From an uncultured Mycoplasmatota bacterium (GTDB lineage Bacteria; Bacillota_I; Bacilli_A; RF39; UBA660), in contig CAMZCT010000016.1 of assembly GCA_947305065.1 (NCBI GenBank), positions 1 to 42,053 on the forward strand: a DNA stretch of 42,053 bases, given 5' to 3'. Position 1 is the stretch's first letter. Each line of letters opens with the position of its first letter. Made by a program: the position numbers and the translations under genes. Shown one piece after another: positions 7,058 to 14,551 of this stretch. Under the pieces are notes generated by a model. The model saw only the letters and a list, made by a program, of their open reading frames with translations. It was not told the DNA's origin and searched no databases.

Positions 7058-9258
7058 ATATTTAACCTTTTAAAATAAGTCATTACCAATAAAGCTATTA
7101 TTAATAAGATTATTACCATAATTACCTTATCACTTGTCTTTGGATTGACTATTCCTTTAATAATTGGATTATCTATAAAATTACTAGATATTACAAAATC
7201 TGTCTGAGCAATTCTTCCATCACTAAGTTTTGCTTCTATAACATGATTACCAACACTTAATAACTTAGTATAATCATCATAGAATATTATTATATTATCA
7301 CTACTTAATTCATAATGTGTACTATCTACCAAAACATTATCAACATATATTTTTCCATCATTGATAAATTGTGTATAATCCATATTTAATTTAAATTTCA
7401 TTTTAGAATCATTTTTTACATCAAACACTTGGTTCATACCTTCTATAAATTGAATAATATGTCTACTTATAGGAGTAATTGTTACACTAGTGTCTGGCAT
7501 AATAAATTCATATTCATATTCTTTATTTGTCTTTGTATAATCTATTAAATTTTGATTTTCATCAATTATATCAATTTTTTCTATTTCATAATCTTCTTCA
7601 GGTATAATTGTAAATTTTACTTTGTCTTCATATAATACTGCTTCTGCAGCATTTACTTCTATCGCAAATTCTTTTATACCTTCATTATCAATAATACTTA
7701 CATTATTACTTACTCTTTCATATGATGGGATTATTGTTACATCACTACTAGGCATTATAAATGTATATTTATTATTATTCTTAGTAAATTCAATTTCATT
7801 ATTATTAGCATCTTTTATTACAACACTTTTAATTTTAAAACCTTTAATTGGTTTAATAGTAAAATTAACCTCTTCGTTATATTCAATTTGTGTTAAATCA
7901 TTTATTTCTACATTTAAATCTTCTGTCTCATTAACAATTTCAACATTTATACTACTTTTTATTTTTTCATATTCCAGTGTAATAGTAACATTACTACCTG
8001 GCATTGAAAAATGGTATTCATTGTCATTATTAGTTAAAGAATAATTAATATTATTATTACTTGCATCTTTTATTTCTATATTTGAAACCCTATAACCTTC
8101 TATAGGAATTACTGAAAATAATACATCTGATAATTCTTCTACATTATTTGTTTTATCAATAACAAAATTTCCAAAATTATTATCATTTATTATAGTAATA
8201 TTACTATTATTTAATAATTTAACAATATATGGATTACTAGAAGTACCTGTACCTCTAATAATTGCCACATCTTTCTTTAAAAATAGAACTGGCCTTGTCA
8301 TAGTTGCTTCATCTGCTGAAATAGGAATTACTTTAGTATCATTATATCCCCATAACGCATTGTTAGAATTAATACTCTGCAGCGGAGTAATAGATCTTTC
8401 TTTACTTCCAGTCGCTGGTTTTAACCAATTATATTCACTACAAGATTGCCAACTACCCATTGATAAACCTAAACATTGTTGTCTTGTAAGAGTACTACTA
8501 CCATTTGTAGCAAATCCATAATCACTAATAGCCGGCAAAGCTATTTTCCCAAACCAAGTTGCAGTTCTCTTAACTGTATCATTACAATCGCTACCATTAC
8601 AATAATGACCACTTGGTGTATTAGGAACGCTGCTTCTTTCATTTATATAATTCACAGCAGGATTACTCAAAGAAGTAGAATATATTCCTCCAGCATACCA
8701 TAACACATCAGCAACTTGATTTTTATAATATGCTAATAAAGATAAATTTTTATTATAAGTAGCAGTTTTTTGATCCCTAGTTCCATTGTACCATAATGGA
8801 TTTTCCGTTAAACCATCGTTTAAATAATCTCCATTTAATTCTAACATTAAATCTGCTCCAGGATAACTATCTGAAGGTCCCCACTGGTTAATTCCATTGC
8901 CAAAATTAACAGAAGCAACACTAGTATCCCAAGAATAAGAACCAATCGAAGATGATCTAATTATTTTTAAATATGAACTAGGATGATTATTTTCATCTAA
9001 TACATTATTAAATACCCCAATAATCCTCCAAGATTCATCATTAAATAATACATAATTAGAAGGATTACTACCAATATATCTAAGATTTTTATCCTCAGTA
9101 TTATCATATGCTAAACCAGTATTAGCTATTTGCTCAACACTATTAACATCTCCTCCTGCTCTTTCAGCTATTTTTTGAATATACTCGACAGCTGAAAGAG
9201 CCCTTGTATTCATCATAAATAATATAAATAATAACCAAAAGTATAATGTTTTTTTCAT
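7045..9258 (-). CDS. Surface protein with three tandem B-repeat-like domains and C-terminal anchor
   Basis: About 737 residues; the ATG at 9258 has AGGTGAG upstream and is preferred over the GTG at 9267. A signal peptide covers about residues 1-23. Residues 25-350 form a globular region with YVLFNDESWRIIGVF and Cys pairs, of a type common in surface proteins of gut Firmicutes. Three repeats of about 80 residues follow (roughly 350-600). Each has a GYxVxxIxIKDAxNN-like half and ends in MPxSxVTI, resembling divergent InlB B-repeats. A further beta-rich segment covers 600-700. A single membrane helix (VIMVIILLIIALLVMTYF) and a basic tail anchor the chain with no LPxTG motif. The exact role is unknown; adhesion or envelope structure is likely. 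Confidence 0.8.
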   Translation of the reverse strand: MKKTLYFWLLFILFMMNTRALSAVEYIQKIAERAGGDVNSVEQIANTGLAYDNTEDKNLRYIGSNPSNYVLFNDESWRIIGVFNNVLDENNHPSSYLKIIRSSSIGSYSWDTSVASVNFGNGINQWGPSDSYPGADLMLELNGDYLNDGLTENPLWYNGTRDQKTATYNKNLSLLAYYKNQVADVLWYAGGIYSTSLSNPAVNYINERSSVPNTPSGHYCNGSDCNDTVKRTATWFGKIALPAISDYGFATNGSSTLTRQQCLGLSMGSWQSCSEYNWLKPATGSKERSITPLQSINSNNALWGYNDTKVIPISADEATMTRPVLFLKKDVAIIRGTGTSSNPYIVKLLNNSNITIINDNNFGNFVIDKTNNVEELSDVLFSVIPIEGYRVSNIEIKDASNNNINYSLTNNDNEYHFSMPGSNVTITLEYEKIKSSINVEIVNETEDLNVEINDLTQIEYNEEVNFTIKPIKGFKIKSVVIKDANNNEIEFTKNNNKYTFIMPSSDVTIIPSYERVSNNVSIIDNEGIKEFAIEVNAAEAVLYEDKVKFTIIPEEDYEIEKIDIIDENQNLIDYTKTNKEYEYEFIMPDTSVTITPISRHIIQFIEGMNQVFDVKNDSKMKFKLNMDYTQFINDGKIYVDNVLVDSTHYELSSDNIIIFYDDYTKLLSVGNHVIEAKLSDGRIAQTDFVISSNFIDNPIIKGIVNPKTSDKVIMVIILLIIALLVMTYFKRLNIKRF

Positions 9259-9290
9259 AACACTCACCTATTCTATTATCATTATATCTA

Positions 9291-9321
9291 AAAATAACTA
9301 GTTTTTTCAACTAGTTATTTT
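9291..9321 (-). terminator. Terminator of gpmI
   Basis: A perfect 13-bp stem (AAAATAACTAGTT and its complement) encloses a 5-base loop. It begins in the gpmI stop codon and is followed on the minus strand by TTTTTAG. Confidence 0.75.
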
Positions 9322-10832
9322 ATTAATGATTTACCTGTCATCTCCTCAGGAATAGGTAGTTCTAATAGTTCTAACATAGTTGGTGCTATATCAGCTAACT
9401 TACCATCATTTAGTTCTATACCCTCTTTAGTAATAATACAATGTACAGGATTAGTTGTATGACTAGTAACTGGTTTATGATTCTCATCCCACATAACATC
9501 ACAATTACCATGATCTGCTATTATAAGTAAAACTCCTCCTAAAGAATTTACTTTTTCATATATTTTAGTTAAACATTTATCCATATGTTCAACAGCTTCC
9601 TTAGCTGCTTCATAAACTCCAGTATGACCAACCATATCCCCATTTGCTAAATTCATAATAGTTACATCATAATTACCTACTTCTTTTAAGAAATTATCAG
9701 TTACTTCATAAACACTCATCTCTGGTTTTAAATCATAAGTAGCTACTTTAGGAGAAGGAATAAGAATCTTTTTCATATCATCATATTCTACTTCTTTACC
9801 TCCATCAAAGAAAAAAGTAACATGTGGATATTTCTCAGTTTCGGCTATTCTTAACTGACTTAATCCTTTTTCATGTAAATAATCTACTAATATATTTTTT
9901 AAATCTAAATCATTAAACGCATGTGGACAAGTAACTGTTTCTGTAACCGGATACATGGTTAATACTTTTAGATTATTAAAGTATTTTACTTCTAAATCTT
10001 TTTTATTAGCATCCTCTTCATAAGCAGAAGGATTAGAAAGTAATGTAAACATCTCTCTTAATCTATCCTTACGAAAATTAAAAGCTATTATTCCATCATT
10101 ATCATTTAAAGGATTAGAATCAATAATACCTGGTATTACAAATTCATCAAATACTCCCTTATTATAATTATCTTCTATTAATTCTTTATAATTATTATAT
10201 TTTGGTCCCTTACCGTATACTATGGCATCATATGCAAGTTTTAATCTATCAAAGTTATTATCTCTATCCATTCCATAATAACGACCAGATATCGTATTTA
10301 TTTTACCTATACCAAGTTCTTTTATCTTTTCATTTAATTGATCCAAATAAGTTAAAGCACTCTTTTCATATGTATCTCTTCCATCTAAACATATGTCAAA
10401 ATAAACACTATTTAGATTATTTCTTTTACACATATCAAGTAATGCTAAAACATGATTTATATGAGAATGAACTCCCCCATCACTAAGTAATCCAAATATA
10501 TGTAGATTACTATTATTATTCTTAACATGATTAATAACATCTAATATTTCTTTATTATTAAAAAACGTTTCATCATCTATAGCTGCTGTAATAGTTTCAA
10601 GTGGTTGCATAGCAACACGACCAGATCCTAAATTCATATGACCTACTTCACTAGTACCCATTTGCCCTTCAGGAAGCCCTACTGCTTTACCACTCGCTTG
10701 TAATATAGAATGAGGATATTTACTTAATAACATATCAAAAGTAGGTTTATTGGCATTTAAAAAAGCATTACCATCACTTTCTTCTCTATAACCGCAACCA
10801 TCTAATATACAAAGTACAACAGGTTTACCCAT
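9315..10832 (-). CDS. gpmI: 2,3-bisphosphoglycerate-independent phosphoglycerate mutase
   Basis: A 505-residue enzyme that interconverts 3- and 2-phosphoglycerate in glycolysis using two manganese ions. The N-terminal metal site is VVLCILDGCGYRE. The phosphoserine loop reads MGTSEVGHMNLGSGR. The transferase insert carries HSHINH and DGRDT. The C-terminal half gives IMNLANGDMVGHTG and ADHGNCD as further metal ligands. Length and order are normal for the family. The ATG at 10832 has AGAAGG seven bases upstream; a TTG seven codons earlier is not supported. It is a single-gene unit with its own promoter and terminator. Confidence 0.97.
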   Translation of the reverse strand: MGKPVVLCILDGCGYREESDGNAFLNANKPTFDMLLSKYPHSILQASGKAVGLPEGQMGTSEVGHMNLGSGRVAMQPLETITAAIDDETFFNNKEILDVINHVKNNNSNLHIFGLLSDGGVHSHINHVLALLDMCKRNNLNSVYFDICLDGRDTYEKSALTYLDQLNEKIKELGIGKINTISGRYYGMDRDNNFDRLKLAYDAIVYGKGPKYNNYKELIEDNYNKGVFDEFVIPGIIDSNPLNDNDGIIAFNFRKDRLREMFTLLSNPSAYEEDANKKDLEVKYFNNLKVLTMYPVTETVTCPHAFNDLDLKNILVDYLHEKGLSQLRIAETEKYPHVTFFFDGGKEVEYDDMKKILIPSPKVATYDLKPEMSVYEVTDNFLKEVGNYDVTIMNLANGDMVGHTGVYEAAKEAVEHMDKCLTKIYEKVNSLGGVLLIIADHGNCDVMWDENHKPVTSHTTNPVHCIITKEGIELNDGKLADIAPTMLELLELPIPEEMTGKSLIK

Positions 10833-10857
10833 AATATACCTTCTTTCTACCAAAGTT

Positions 10858-10887
10858 ATTATATCATAAAGGAAAAAATAAAGTGAA
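10858..10887 (-). promoter_or_regulatory. Promoter of gpmI
   Basis: TTCACT and TATAAT are separated by 18 bases on the minus strand. The -35 element lies inside the stem of the preceding terminator hairpin. Confidence 0.55.
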
Positions 10888-10906
10888 CTAATTCACTTTA
10901 TTTTTT
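10873..10906 (-). terminator. Terminator of the small-gene string upstream of gpmI
   Basis: A perfect 15-bp stem, AAAAAATAAAGTGAA and its complement, surrounds the loop ctaa. The symmetric A- and T-runs make it bidirectional in principle. On the minus strand it closes the small genes at 10888-11352. Confidence 0.85.
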
Positions 10907-11041
10907 AAGGTATAAATCAATGGTATATATCCCACCCATTCTAAATAACAATCTTCTTCATTAATTTTTTCATCAATTATTTTATCTAATTCTTTTTTAC
11001 TATTTGCTTTTCTATAACTTATCTAATATGAGATTATACAT
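10888..11041 (-). pseudogene. Small gene broken by a frameshift
   Basis: A good ribosome site (GAGGAG, nine bases) precedes the ATG at 11041, with an in-frame ATG at 11050. The reading frame stops after nine codons (MYNLILDKL). A different frame then stays open to the terminator: SYRKANSKKELDKIIDEK, continuing through EEDCYLEWVGYIPLIYTL. Joined across a shift the product would be about 50 residues. The second part has ordinary protein character and its stop lies inside the terminator stem, as expected for a real gene end. This is either a decayed gene or a sequence error. I do not recognise the product. Confidence 0.45.
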
Positions 11042-11087
11042 AATAATCATCTCCTCAAGATTTATATTTTAACAAAAAAAAGTATTG

Positions 11088-11222
11088 CTACTTTTTTTTA
11101 TCTTCCAATACTCTTTTAACTAGTTCTCTAGTTACTCCCGTAACAACTTTTTTAATTATTTTATTACTAGTTTTCTCTTTATTTTTTTTCTTCTTCATCT
11201 TTTTCATATTATCTACTTCCAT
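11088..11222 (-). CDS. Small very basic protein, 44 residues
   Basis: Starts MEVDNMKKMKKKKNKEK and ends in a helix-like stretch with VTRELVKRVLEDKKK. It is strongly Lys-rich. The ATG at 11222 overlaps the end of the upstream small gene by 14 bases and has no ribosome site. The internal ATG at 11207 has GGAAG nine bases upstream and may be the true start. Translational coupling with the upstream gene is plausible. No known family; the basic composition would suit nucleic-acid or membrane contact, but that is speculation. Confidence 0.45.
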   Translation of the reverse strand: MEVDNMKKMKKKKNKEKTSNKIIKKVVTGVTRELVKRVLEDKKK

Positions 11223-11352
11223 AACTATTAACTATGTAATCTTTATTTTTCGCAATTCTAATAATTTTATCATCACTAACTCTTTCAACTTGTGCTAAAT
11301 CAATAACAGCCATTGGATTATACCCCATTGCTGTCCCAAAATAATTTATCAT
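11209..11352 (-). CDS. Small protein of unknown function, 47 residues
   Basis: An excellent AGGAGG ribosome site lies eight bases before the ATG. The product begins MINYFGTAMGYNPMAVIDLA and ends with a DDKIIRIAKNKDYIV segment. No membrane helix and no recognised family. It follows the anchored protein at 11364-11969 by 11 bases, so it is probably in the same transcript. The strong initiation site is the main support that it is a gene. Confidence 0.6.
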   Translation of the reverse strand: MINYFGTAMGYNPMAVIDLAQVERVSDDKIIRIAKNKDYIVNSYGSR

Positions 11353-11363
11353 ACTTATACCTC

Positions 11364-11969
11364 CTAATAATTAAATACTTCTAACGCATATTTACCATAT
11401 TCTCTATATAATACTCTACCATCATTATCAGCATCATACATCTGATACATTCCCCAACCATTAGTATTATTATTATACATTTCCTTATTACCATTAGCTA
11501 ATCTAGAAACAGTTACTACAAATGATCCCTTAGTTTCTTTAGGCCATTCATCTGTATATAATTTGTTATATAAATCTATTACTAGTTTATACTCATAATC
11601 TGTTAATAATAAAGTATTATTCTCTTTATTTGGTGTACAAATACTTTCAGCAAAACAATCTTCATCAACACTAGTAGTTAAATATCTATTTTCATCTAAT
11701 TTTATATAATATGACGCCTTTGGCACTTCTTCTCTTTTATAAGATAATTCAAAACTTTTAAAAGTTGATATTTCTTTTTTTTCTTCCTTTTCATCCTTTT
11801 TTTCTTCTTCTTTTTCTTCTTCTCTTTCCTTAATTATTTTTTCTGCTTCACTTGTATCTATACTATTAACTCTTTTCTTATCGTTTCCCATAATAAAAAA
11901 TATTGCTACTACAAAGCCGATAATCATTATAGAACCAACAATTACCCCTTTGATATTTCTTTCATCCAT
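11364..11969 (-). CDS. Membrane-anchored extracellular protein, unknown function
   Basis: About 201 residues from the ATG at 11969. A TTG 15 codons earlier would extend it, but the added part has no support. One membrane helix at about residues 8-28 (VIVGSIMIIGFVVAIFFIMG) is followed by a Glu/Lys-rich charged linker and a folded domain of about 130 residues. That domain contains SYYIKLDENRYLTTS, two Cys near CFAESIC, and DNDGRVLYREYGKY. The topology suggests an N-terminal anchor with the domain outside. It resembles the anchor-linker-domain layout of the protein at 30716-31543, though I see no clear residue similarity. Function unknown. Confidence 0.75.
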   Translation of the reverse strand: MDERNIKGVIVGSIMIIGFVVAIFFIMGNDKKRVNSIDTSEAEKIIKEREEEKEEEKKDEKEEKKEISTFKSFELSYKREEVPKASYYIKLDENRYLTTSVDEDCFAESICTPNKENNTLLLTDYEYKLVIDLYNKLYTDEWPKETKGSFVVTVSRLANGNKEMYNNNTNGWGMYQMYDADNDGRVLYREYGKYALEVFNY

Positions 11970-12014
11970 AACTATTCCCACTTTCATTATTATTATAATA
12001 TAAAACCCCAACAA

Positions 12015-12061
12015 AAAGAAGAAGGCTACCTCCCGAATTCCTCATAACATCCTTCTTCTTT
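12015..12061 (-). terminator. Hairpin at the end of the 12 kb membrane-protein gene
   Basis: An 11-bp perfect stem (AAAGAAGAAGG and its complement) has a 25-base loop containing the stop codon and is followed by TTTTTG on the minus strand. The large loop makes this weaker than other terminators here. Confidence 0.45.
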
Positions 12062-13018
12062 ATCTTTAATTAAATCATCTGCTGTTATATCAGTTTTATG
12101 TTCATTAAATATATATTCACATTCTTCACTATTAACCATATTATTCGCAAATAATTCTGCATAACAACTAACATACTGCTTATCAGCATAGTGTACGTCA
12201 CTATAAGTAAATTGACTTCTTTGAGTTCTTTCAAAATATTCACCCCATGTTTCTCCAGGTTCATATTCTTCATACTCAAATCCTTTTGCACCAACAACAA
12301 ATATACAATACTCGTGTTTTACTGGGGTTGTTTCTTCAGATTTATCTATTTCTACCTTTGTATTAATAGTTATATACAAAGTATTAATTGCAAATATTAT
12401 AAATGGAGATATTATTGATAAAATGATAATGAACATACCTAAATATCTTCTCATCTTTCTACTACTTAGTATGAAACTAATAATAAAAGATAATAATATA
12501 ACTAATACTATAAACACTATTGAAGCCGTATTAGTTTTAGGATTAGATATCTCTTTAGCTTCTTCCTCTGGCAACCTATTATTAAAGAAAGCCAAGTTAG
12601 TACTATGGGTTTCAGAATAAGCACCATTTTTATATAAATCATCAGGAACTTCTTTAGCATAAGTAATTGTAACAAATAATATTTTTTCTTTATTAGCAGC
12701 AATAACTTTATTATCATTCTCATAAGAATAGTCATATTTTATATAAGAATCATCTAACTTATCACTCGTACTTAATGTATAATCTTCACTATCGTTATTA
12801 ACAATAGTTACTTTGTATTTCACAAAGTCTCTGACATTTTTAAATTTAACATCGAAATCAATTTTAAAACCATTTATTTCTGGTTCCTTATTAATAAGAA
12901 CATCATCAGATTTTTCTACCAATTCTACTTTACTAATATAGACTTTATCTTCAGCATGTACTACATTAATAAAAAGACTCATCACTATGATTCCAACTAA
13001 TAATAGGCATCTTTTCAT
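12026..13018 (-). CDS. Two-helix envelope protein, paralog of the 37 kb protein
   Basis: A 330-residue protein with signal peptide (about 1-22, ending VVHA), an extracellular N-domain (23-160), two membrane helices (about 165-184 and 193-215) and a second extracellular domain (220-330) with several Cys. It is a clear paralog of the protein at 36704-37780. Matching stretches include KVELVEKSDD versus KLELVDKSAA, and VKYKVTIVNNDSEDY versus IKYKLVIRNNSDKDY. The helices occupy the same positions. The N-domain resembles the beta-sandwich of TasA/camelysin-type proteins with its 'kY.v.i.N' pattern. The C-domain has EPGETWGEYFERT, like a 'TWeEw' surface motif. Function unknown; an accessory of the TasA-like surface system is inferred from the paralog's location. 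Confidence 0.75.
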   Translation of the reverse strand: MKRCLLLVGIIVMSLFINVVHAEDKVYISKVELVEKSDDVLINKEPEINGFKIDFDVKFKNVRDFVKYKVTIVNNDSEDYTLSTSDKLDDSYIKYDYSYENDNKVIAANKEKILFVTITYAKEVPDDLYKNGAYSETHSTNLAFFNNRLPEEEAKEISNPKTNTASIVFIVLVILLSFIISFILSSRKMRRYLGMFIIILSIISPFIIFAINTLYITINTKVEIDKSEETTPVKHEYCIFVVGAKGFEYEEYEPGETWGEYFERTQRSQFTYSDVHYADKQYVSCYAELFANNMVNSEECEYIFNEHKTDITADDLIKDKEEGCYEEFGR

Positions 13019-13052
13019 ACAATCACCTCTACTATAATGATTATAGCATAAA

Positions 13053-13081
13053 TTGGCAGATTAGAATATGAATTATATAAT
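13053..13081 (+). promoter_or_regulatory. Strong promoter of a tiny plus-strand unit
   Basis: TTGGCA and a perfect TATAAT are separated by 17 bases. The predicted start near 13088 lies just before the ribosome site of a 13-codon reading frame. Confidence 0.75.
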
Positions 13082-13106
13082 ATCTTTGTTCATGAAGGAG
13101 ATATGT

Positions 13107-13148
13107 ATGAGTAATATTAATTATAAATTTAATGGAAAATCAATCTAA
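13107..13148 (+). CDS. 13-residue peptide gene
   Basis: The reading frame encodes MSNINYKFNGKSI. It has an AAGGAGAT ribosome site with six-base spacing, a near-consensus promoter just upstream, and a terminator that overlaps its last codons. All parts of a complete gene are within about 120 bases. No larger gene follows on this strand, so it is not an obvious attenuator leader. It could be a signalling or regulatory peptide, an sRNA with a short reading frame, or the stub of a deleted gene. The product has no signal peptide or Cys. Confidence 0.5.
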   Translation: MSNINYKFNGKSI

Positions 13149-13172
13149 TCATTTATAAGATTGATTTTTTTT
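13136..13172 (+). terminator. Terminator of the tiny plus-strand unit
   Basis: A 10-bp stem AAAATCAATC / GATTGATTTT is followed by an uninterrupted T run on the plus strand. In the other direction it also sits just after the stop of the zinc-ribbon membrane protein and may serve both. Confidence 0.85.
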
Positions 13173-14247
13173 ATGCTACATCTAAATCTTCAGCTGTTAA
13201 TGTATGATTAAATCTTACTTGTTCCATTAGTTTATTTCTAATATTAGTACATCTTTCTTCTATATCATTACTATCATTAAAAGTAATAGTATAAGTTTTA
13301 TTATATTTATTTATAACATAGTAATTAGTACTTAATGATGTTCCATCTAAATTAGTAGTATTAATAATTGTTGTTTTATAAGCATTACCGCGAATATTCT
13401 CTTCTACCCATTTAGTTCTATCTATTTCTATACTATCCATATATTCTTCATCAGATTTATCAACATAAGTAATATCTACTTTACATGAAGAATTATTACC
13501 ATAATTATATGAATAACTTCCTACAGTATCTTTCTTATAATTATTTAAAGAATATTCAAGCGGTATATTGTAATATAAATCTACTATCTTACCTCTATCT
13601 ACTCCTGTACTATATTCATCTACTATATGACCATCATAATCATCTTCTGAACCATAAGTATCAAAATAATCGTTATAATATGGATATAAAATAAAATCAT
13701 CAATATGTTCAACAAAAGCCATAAATGCGTAAAAACATAGAGCAATTATTGCAAACATAACAAATAAGTATATTATTGGACCAATAATATTAACTCCACC
13801 CTTTTTCGCTACTTTTTGTTTTAATTCATCCATACCAGCTGTATAATTAACTCTCTTAATATACATAACATCTTCTCTAGCTTTATTTAAGTACCACTTA
13901 TTAAAATTAATAGCTAGTATAATCCAATAAACTATTAATCCTATCCAACCTAATAAAGGTACTAAAGGGATTAAAAAAAATAAGAAAAAGTATAAATAAC
14001 ACTTTCTATATAAACAATATATACTAGGGAATAAAAAAGCCCAAATATTAAAAGTACCTGCAGTAAAAGAATCATATTTACTACCTACATAAACTCTTAA
14101 TAATTCCTCTTCTTCTCCATATGTAAAAGTACTACCACTATTAACTGTATTGCTATTATTAACAGAAGGATTATTTAAATCTGCACCACAATTAGTACAA
14201 AACCTAGTTCCATCTGCAACCTCTTTTCCACATTTATAACAATACAT
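13171..14247 (-). CDS. Zinc-ribbon membrane protein with DUF2628-like core
   Basis: A 358-residue protein. An N-terminal zinc ribbon (CYKCG and CTNCG, residues 3-22) is followed by a Ser/Asn-rich linker. A membrane region at about 60-120 carries WAFLFPSIYCLYRKCY and then NKWYLNKARED, the pattern of DUF2628-type proteins. Another helix lies near 155-175. Residues 180-358 form a soluble domain rich in Tyr, Asp and Asn, probably outside. Such zinc-ribbon membrane proteins are common in Firmicutes and mostly uncharacterised. The gene has its own start without near neighbours, and a bidirectional terminator downstream. Confidence 0.8.
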   Translation of the reverse strand: MYCYKCGKEVADGTRFCTNCGADLNNPSVNNSNTVNSGSTFTYGEEEELLRVYVGSKYDSFTAGTFNIWAFLFPSIYCLYRKCYLYFFLFFLIPLVPLLGWIGLIVYWIILAINFNKWYLNKAREDVMYIKRVNYTAGMDELKQKVAKKGGVNIIGPIIYLFVMFAIIALCFYAFMAFVEHIDDFILYPYYNDYFDTYGSEDDYDGHIVDEYSTGVDRGKIVDLYYNIPLEYSLNNYKKDTVGSYSYNYGNNSSCKVDITYVDKSDEEYMDSIEIDRTKWVEENIRGNAYKTTIINTTNLDGTSLSTNYYVINKYNKTYTITFNDSNDIEERCTNIRNKLMEQVRFNHTLTAEDLDVA

Positions 14248-14331
14248 AACATCACCTACTATCTTAATAATTATATAATATTTTTTTAGATTATCAAACC
14301 ATAATATAATACTAAGAAATGTAAAGTAATA

Positions 14332-14361
14332 TTTACTCTACTCAATTGTGAATGATATAAT
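14332..14361 (+). promoter_or_regulatory. Promoter of glmS
   Basis: TTTACT and TATAAT are separated by 18 bases, with TGA directly before the -10. Transcription would start near 14368, about 35 bases before the ribozyme cleavage site. Confidence 0.65.
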
Positions 14362-14369
14362 GATATCAG

Positions 14370-14399
14370 TTATAAACTAACTGGAGGAACAGTTTATAA
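14370..14399 (+). other. Hairpin on the 5' fragment before the glmS ribozyme cleavage site
   Basis: TTATAAACT pairs perfectly with AGTTTATAA around a 12-base loop, aactggaggaac, that contains GGAGG. It would form at the 3' end of the short RNA released by ribozyme cleavage. Its purpose is unknown. Confidence 0.55.
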
Positions 14400-14402
14400 T
14401 GA

Positions 14403-14524
14403 GCGCCAGGCCATTCGGGTGACGAGGTTGATAATTATCGAAAGATTCGGCGGATATTATCACGGTTGTATAGTCGTTAGATATATTTAAAAATCAAAAT
14501 AAAAATTGTAACAGAGGATATATC
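14403..14524 (+). ncRNA. glmS ribozyme riboswitch
   Basis: The conserved parts are in order: A|GCGCCAGG with cleavage expected between 14402 and 14403, then GTGACGAGG (14419-14427), ATCGAAAGATTCGGCGGAT (14438-14455) and CACGGTTGT (P3). The closing P4-like stem pairs GATATAT (14480) with ATATATC (14518-14524). The ribozyme uses glucosamine-6-phosphate as cofactor to cut its own mRNA, lowering GlmS when the product is plentiful. The position just before glmS agrees. The GACGAGG segment is preceded by GT rather than the GUU I recall as common, a small departure. Confidence 0.92.
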
Positions 14525-14551
14525 ATATACTGTTTTTGAATGGAGGTTAAT

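Noticed and set aside
7622..8044. Plus-strand hydrophobic open frame inside the surface-protein gene
   Set aside because: It lies antisense to three well-formed repeats of a convincing protein and has no ribosome site; its hydrophobic look comes from reversed Asn/Ile/Glu codons.
12085..12735. Several Leu/Ile/Lys-rich alternative frames on both strands in the 12 kb membrane-protein gene
   Set aside because: They overlap a gene with signal peptide, two helices and a clear paralog. The alternative frames have no initiation signals.
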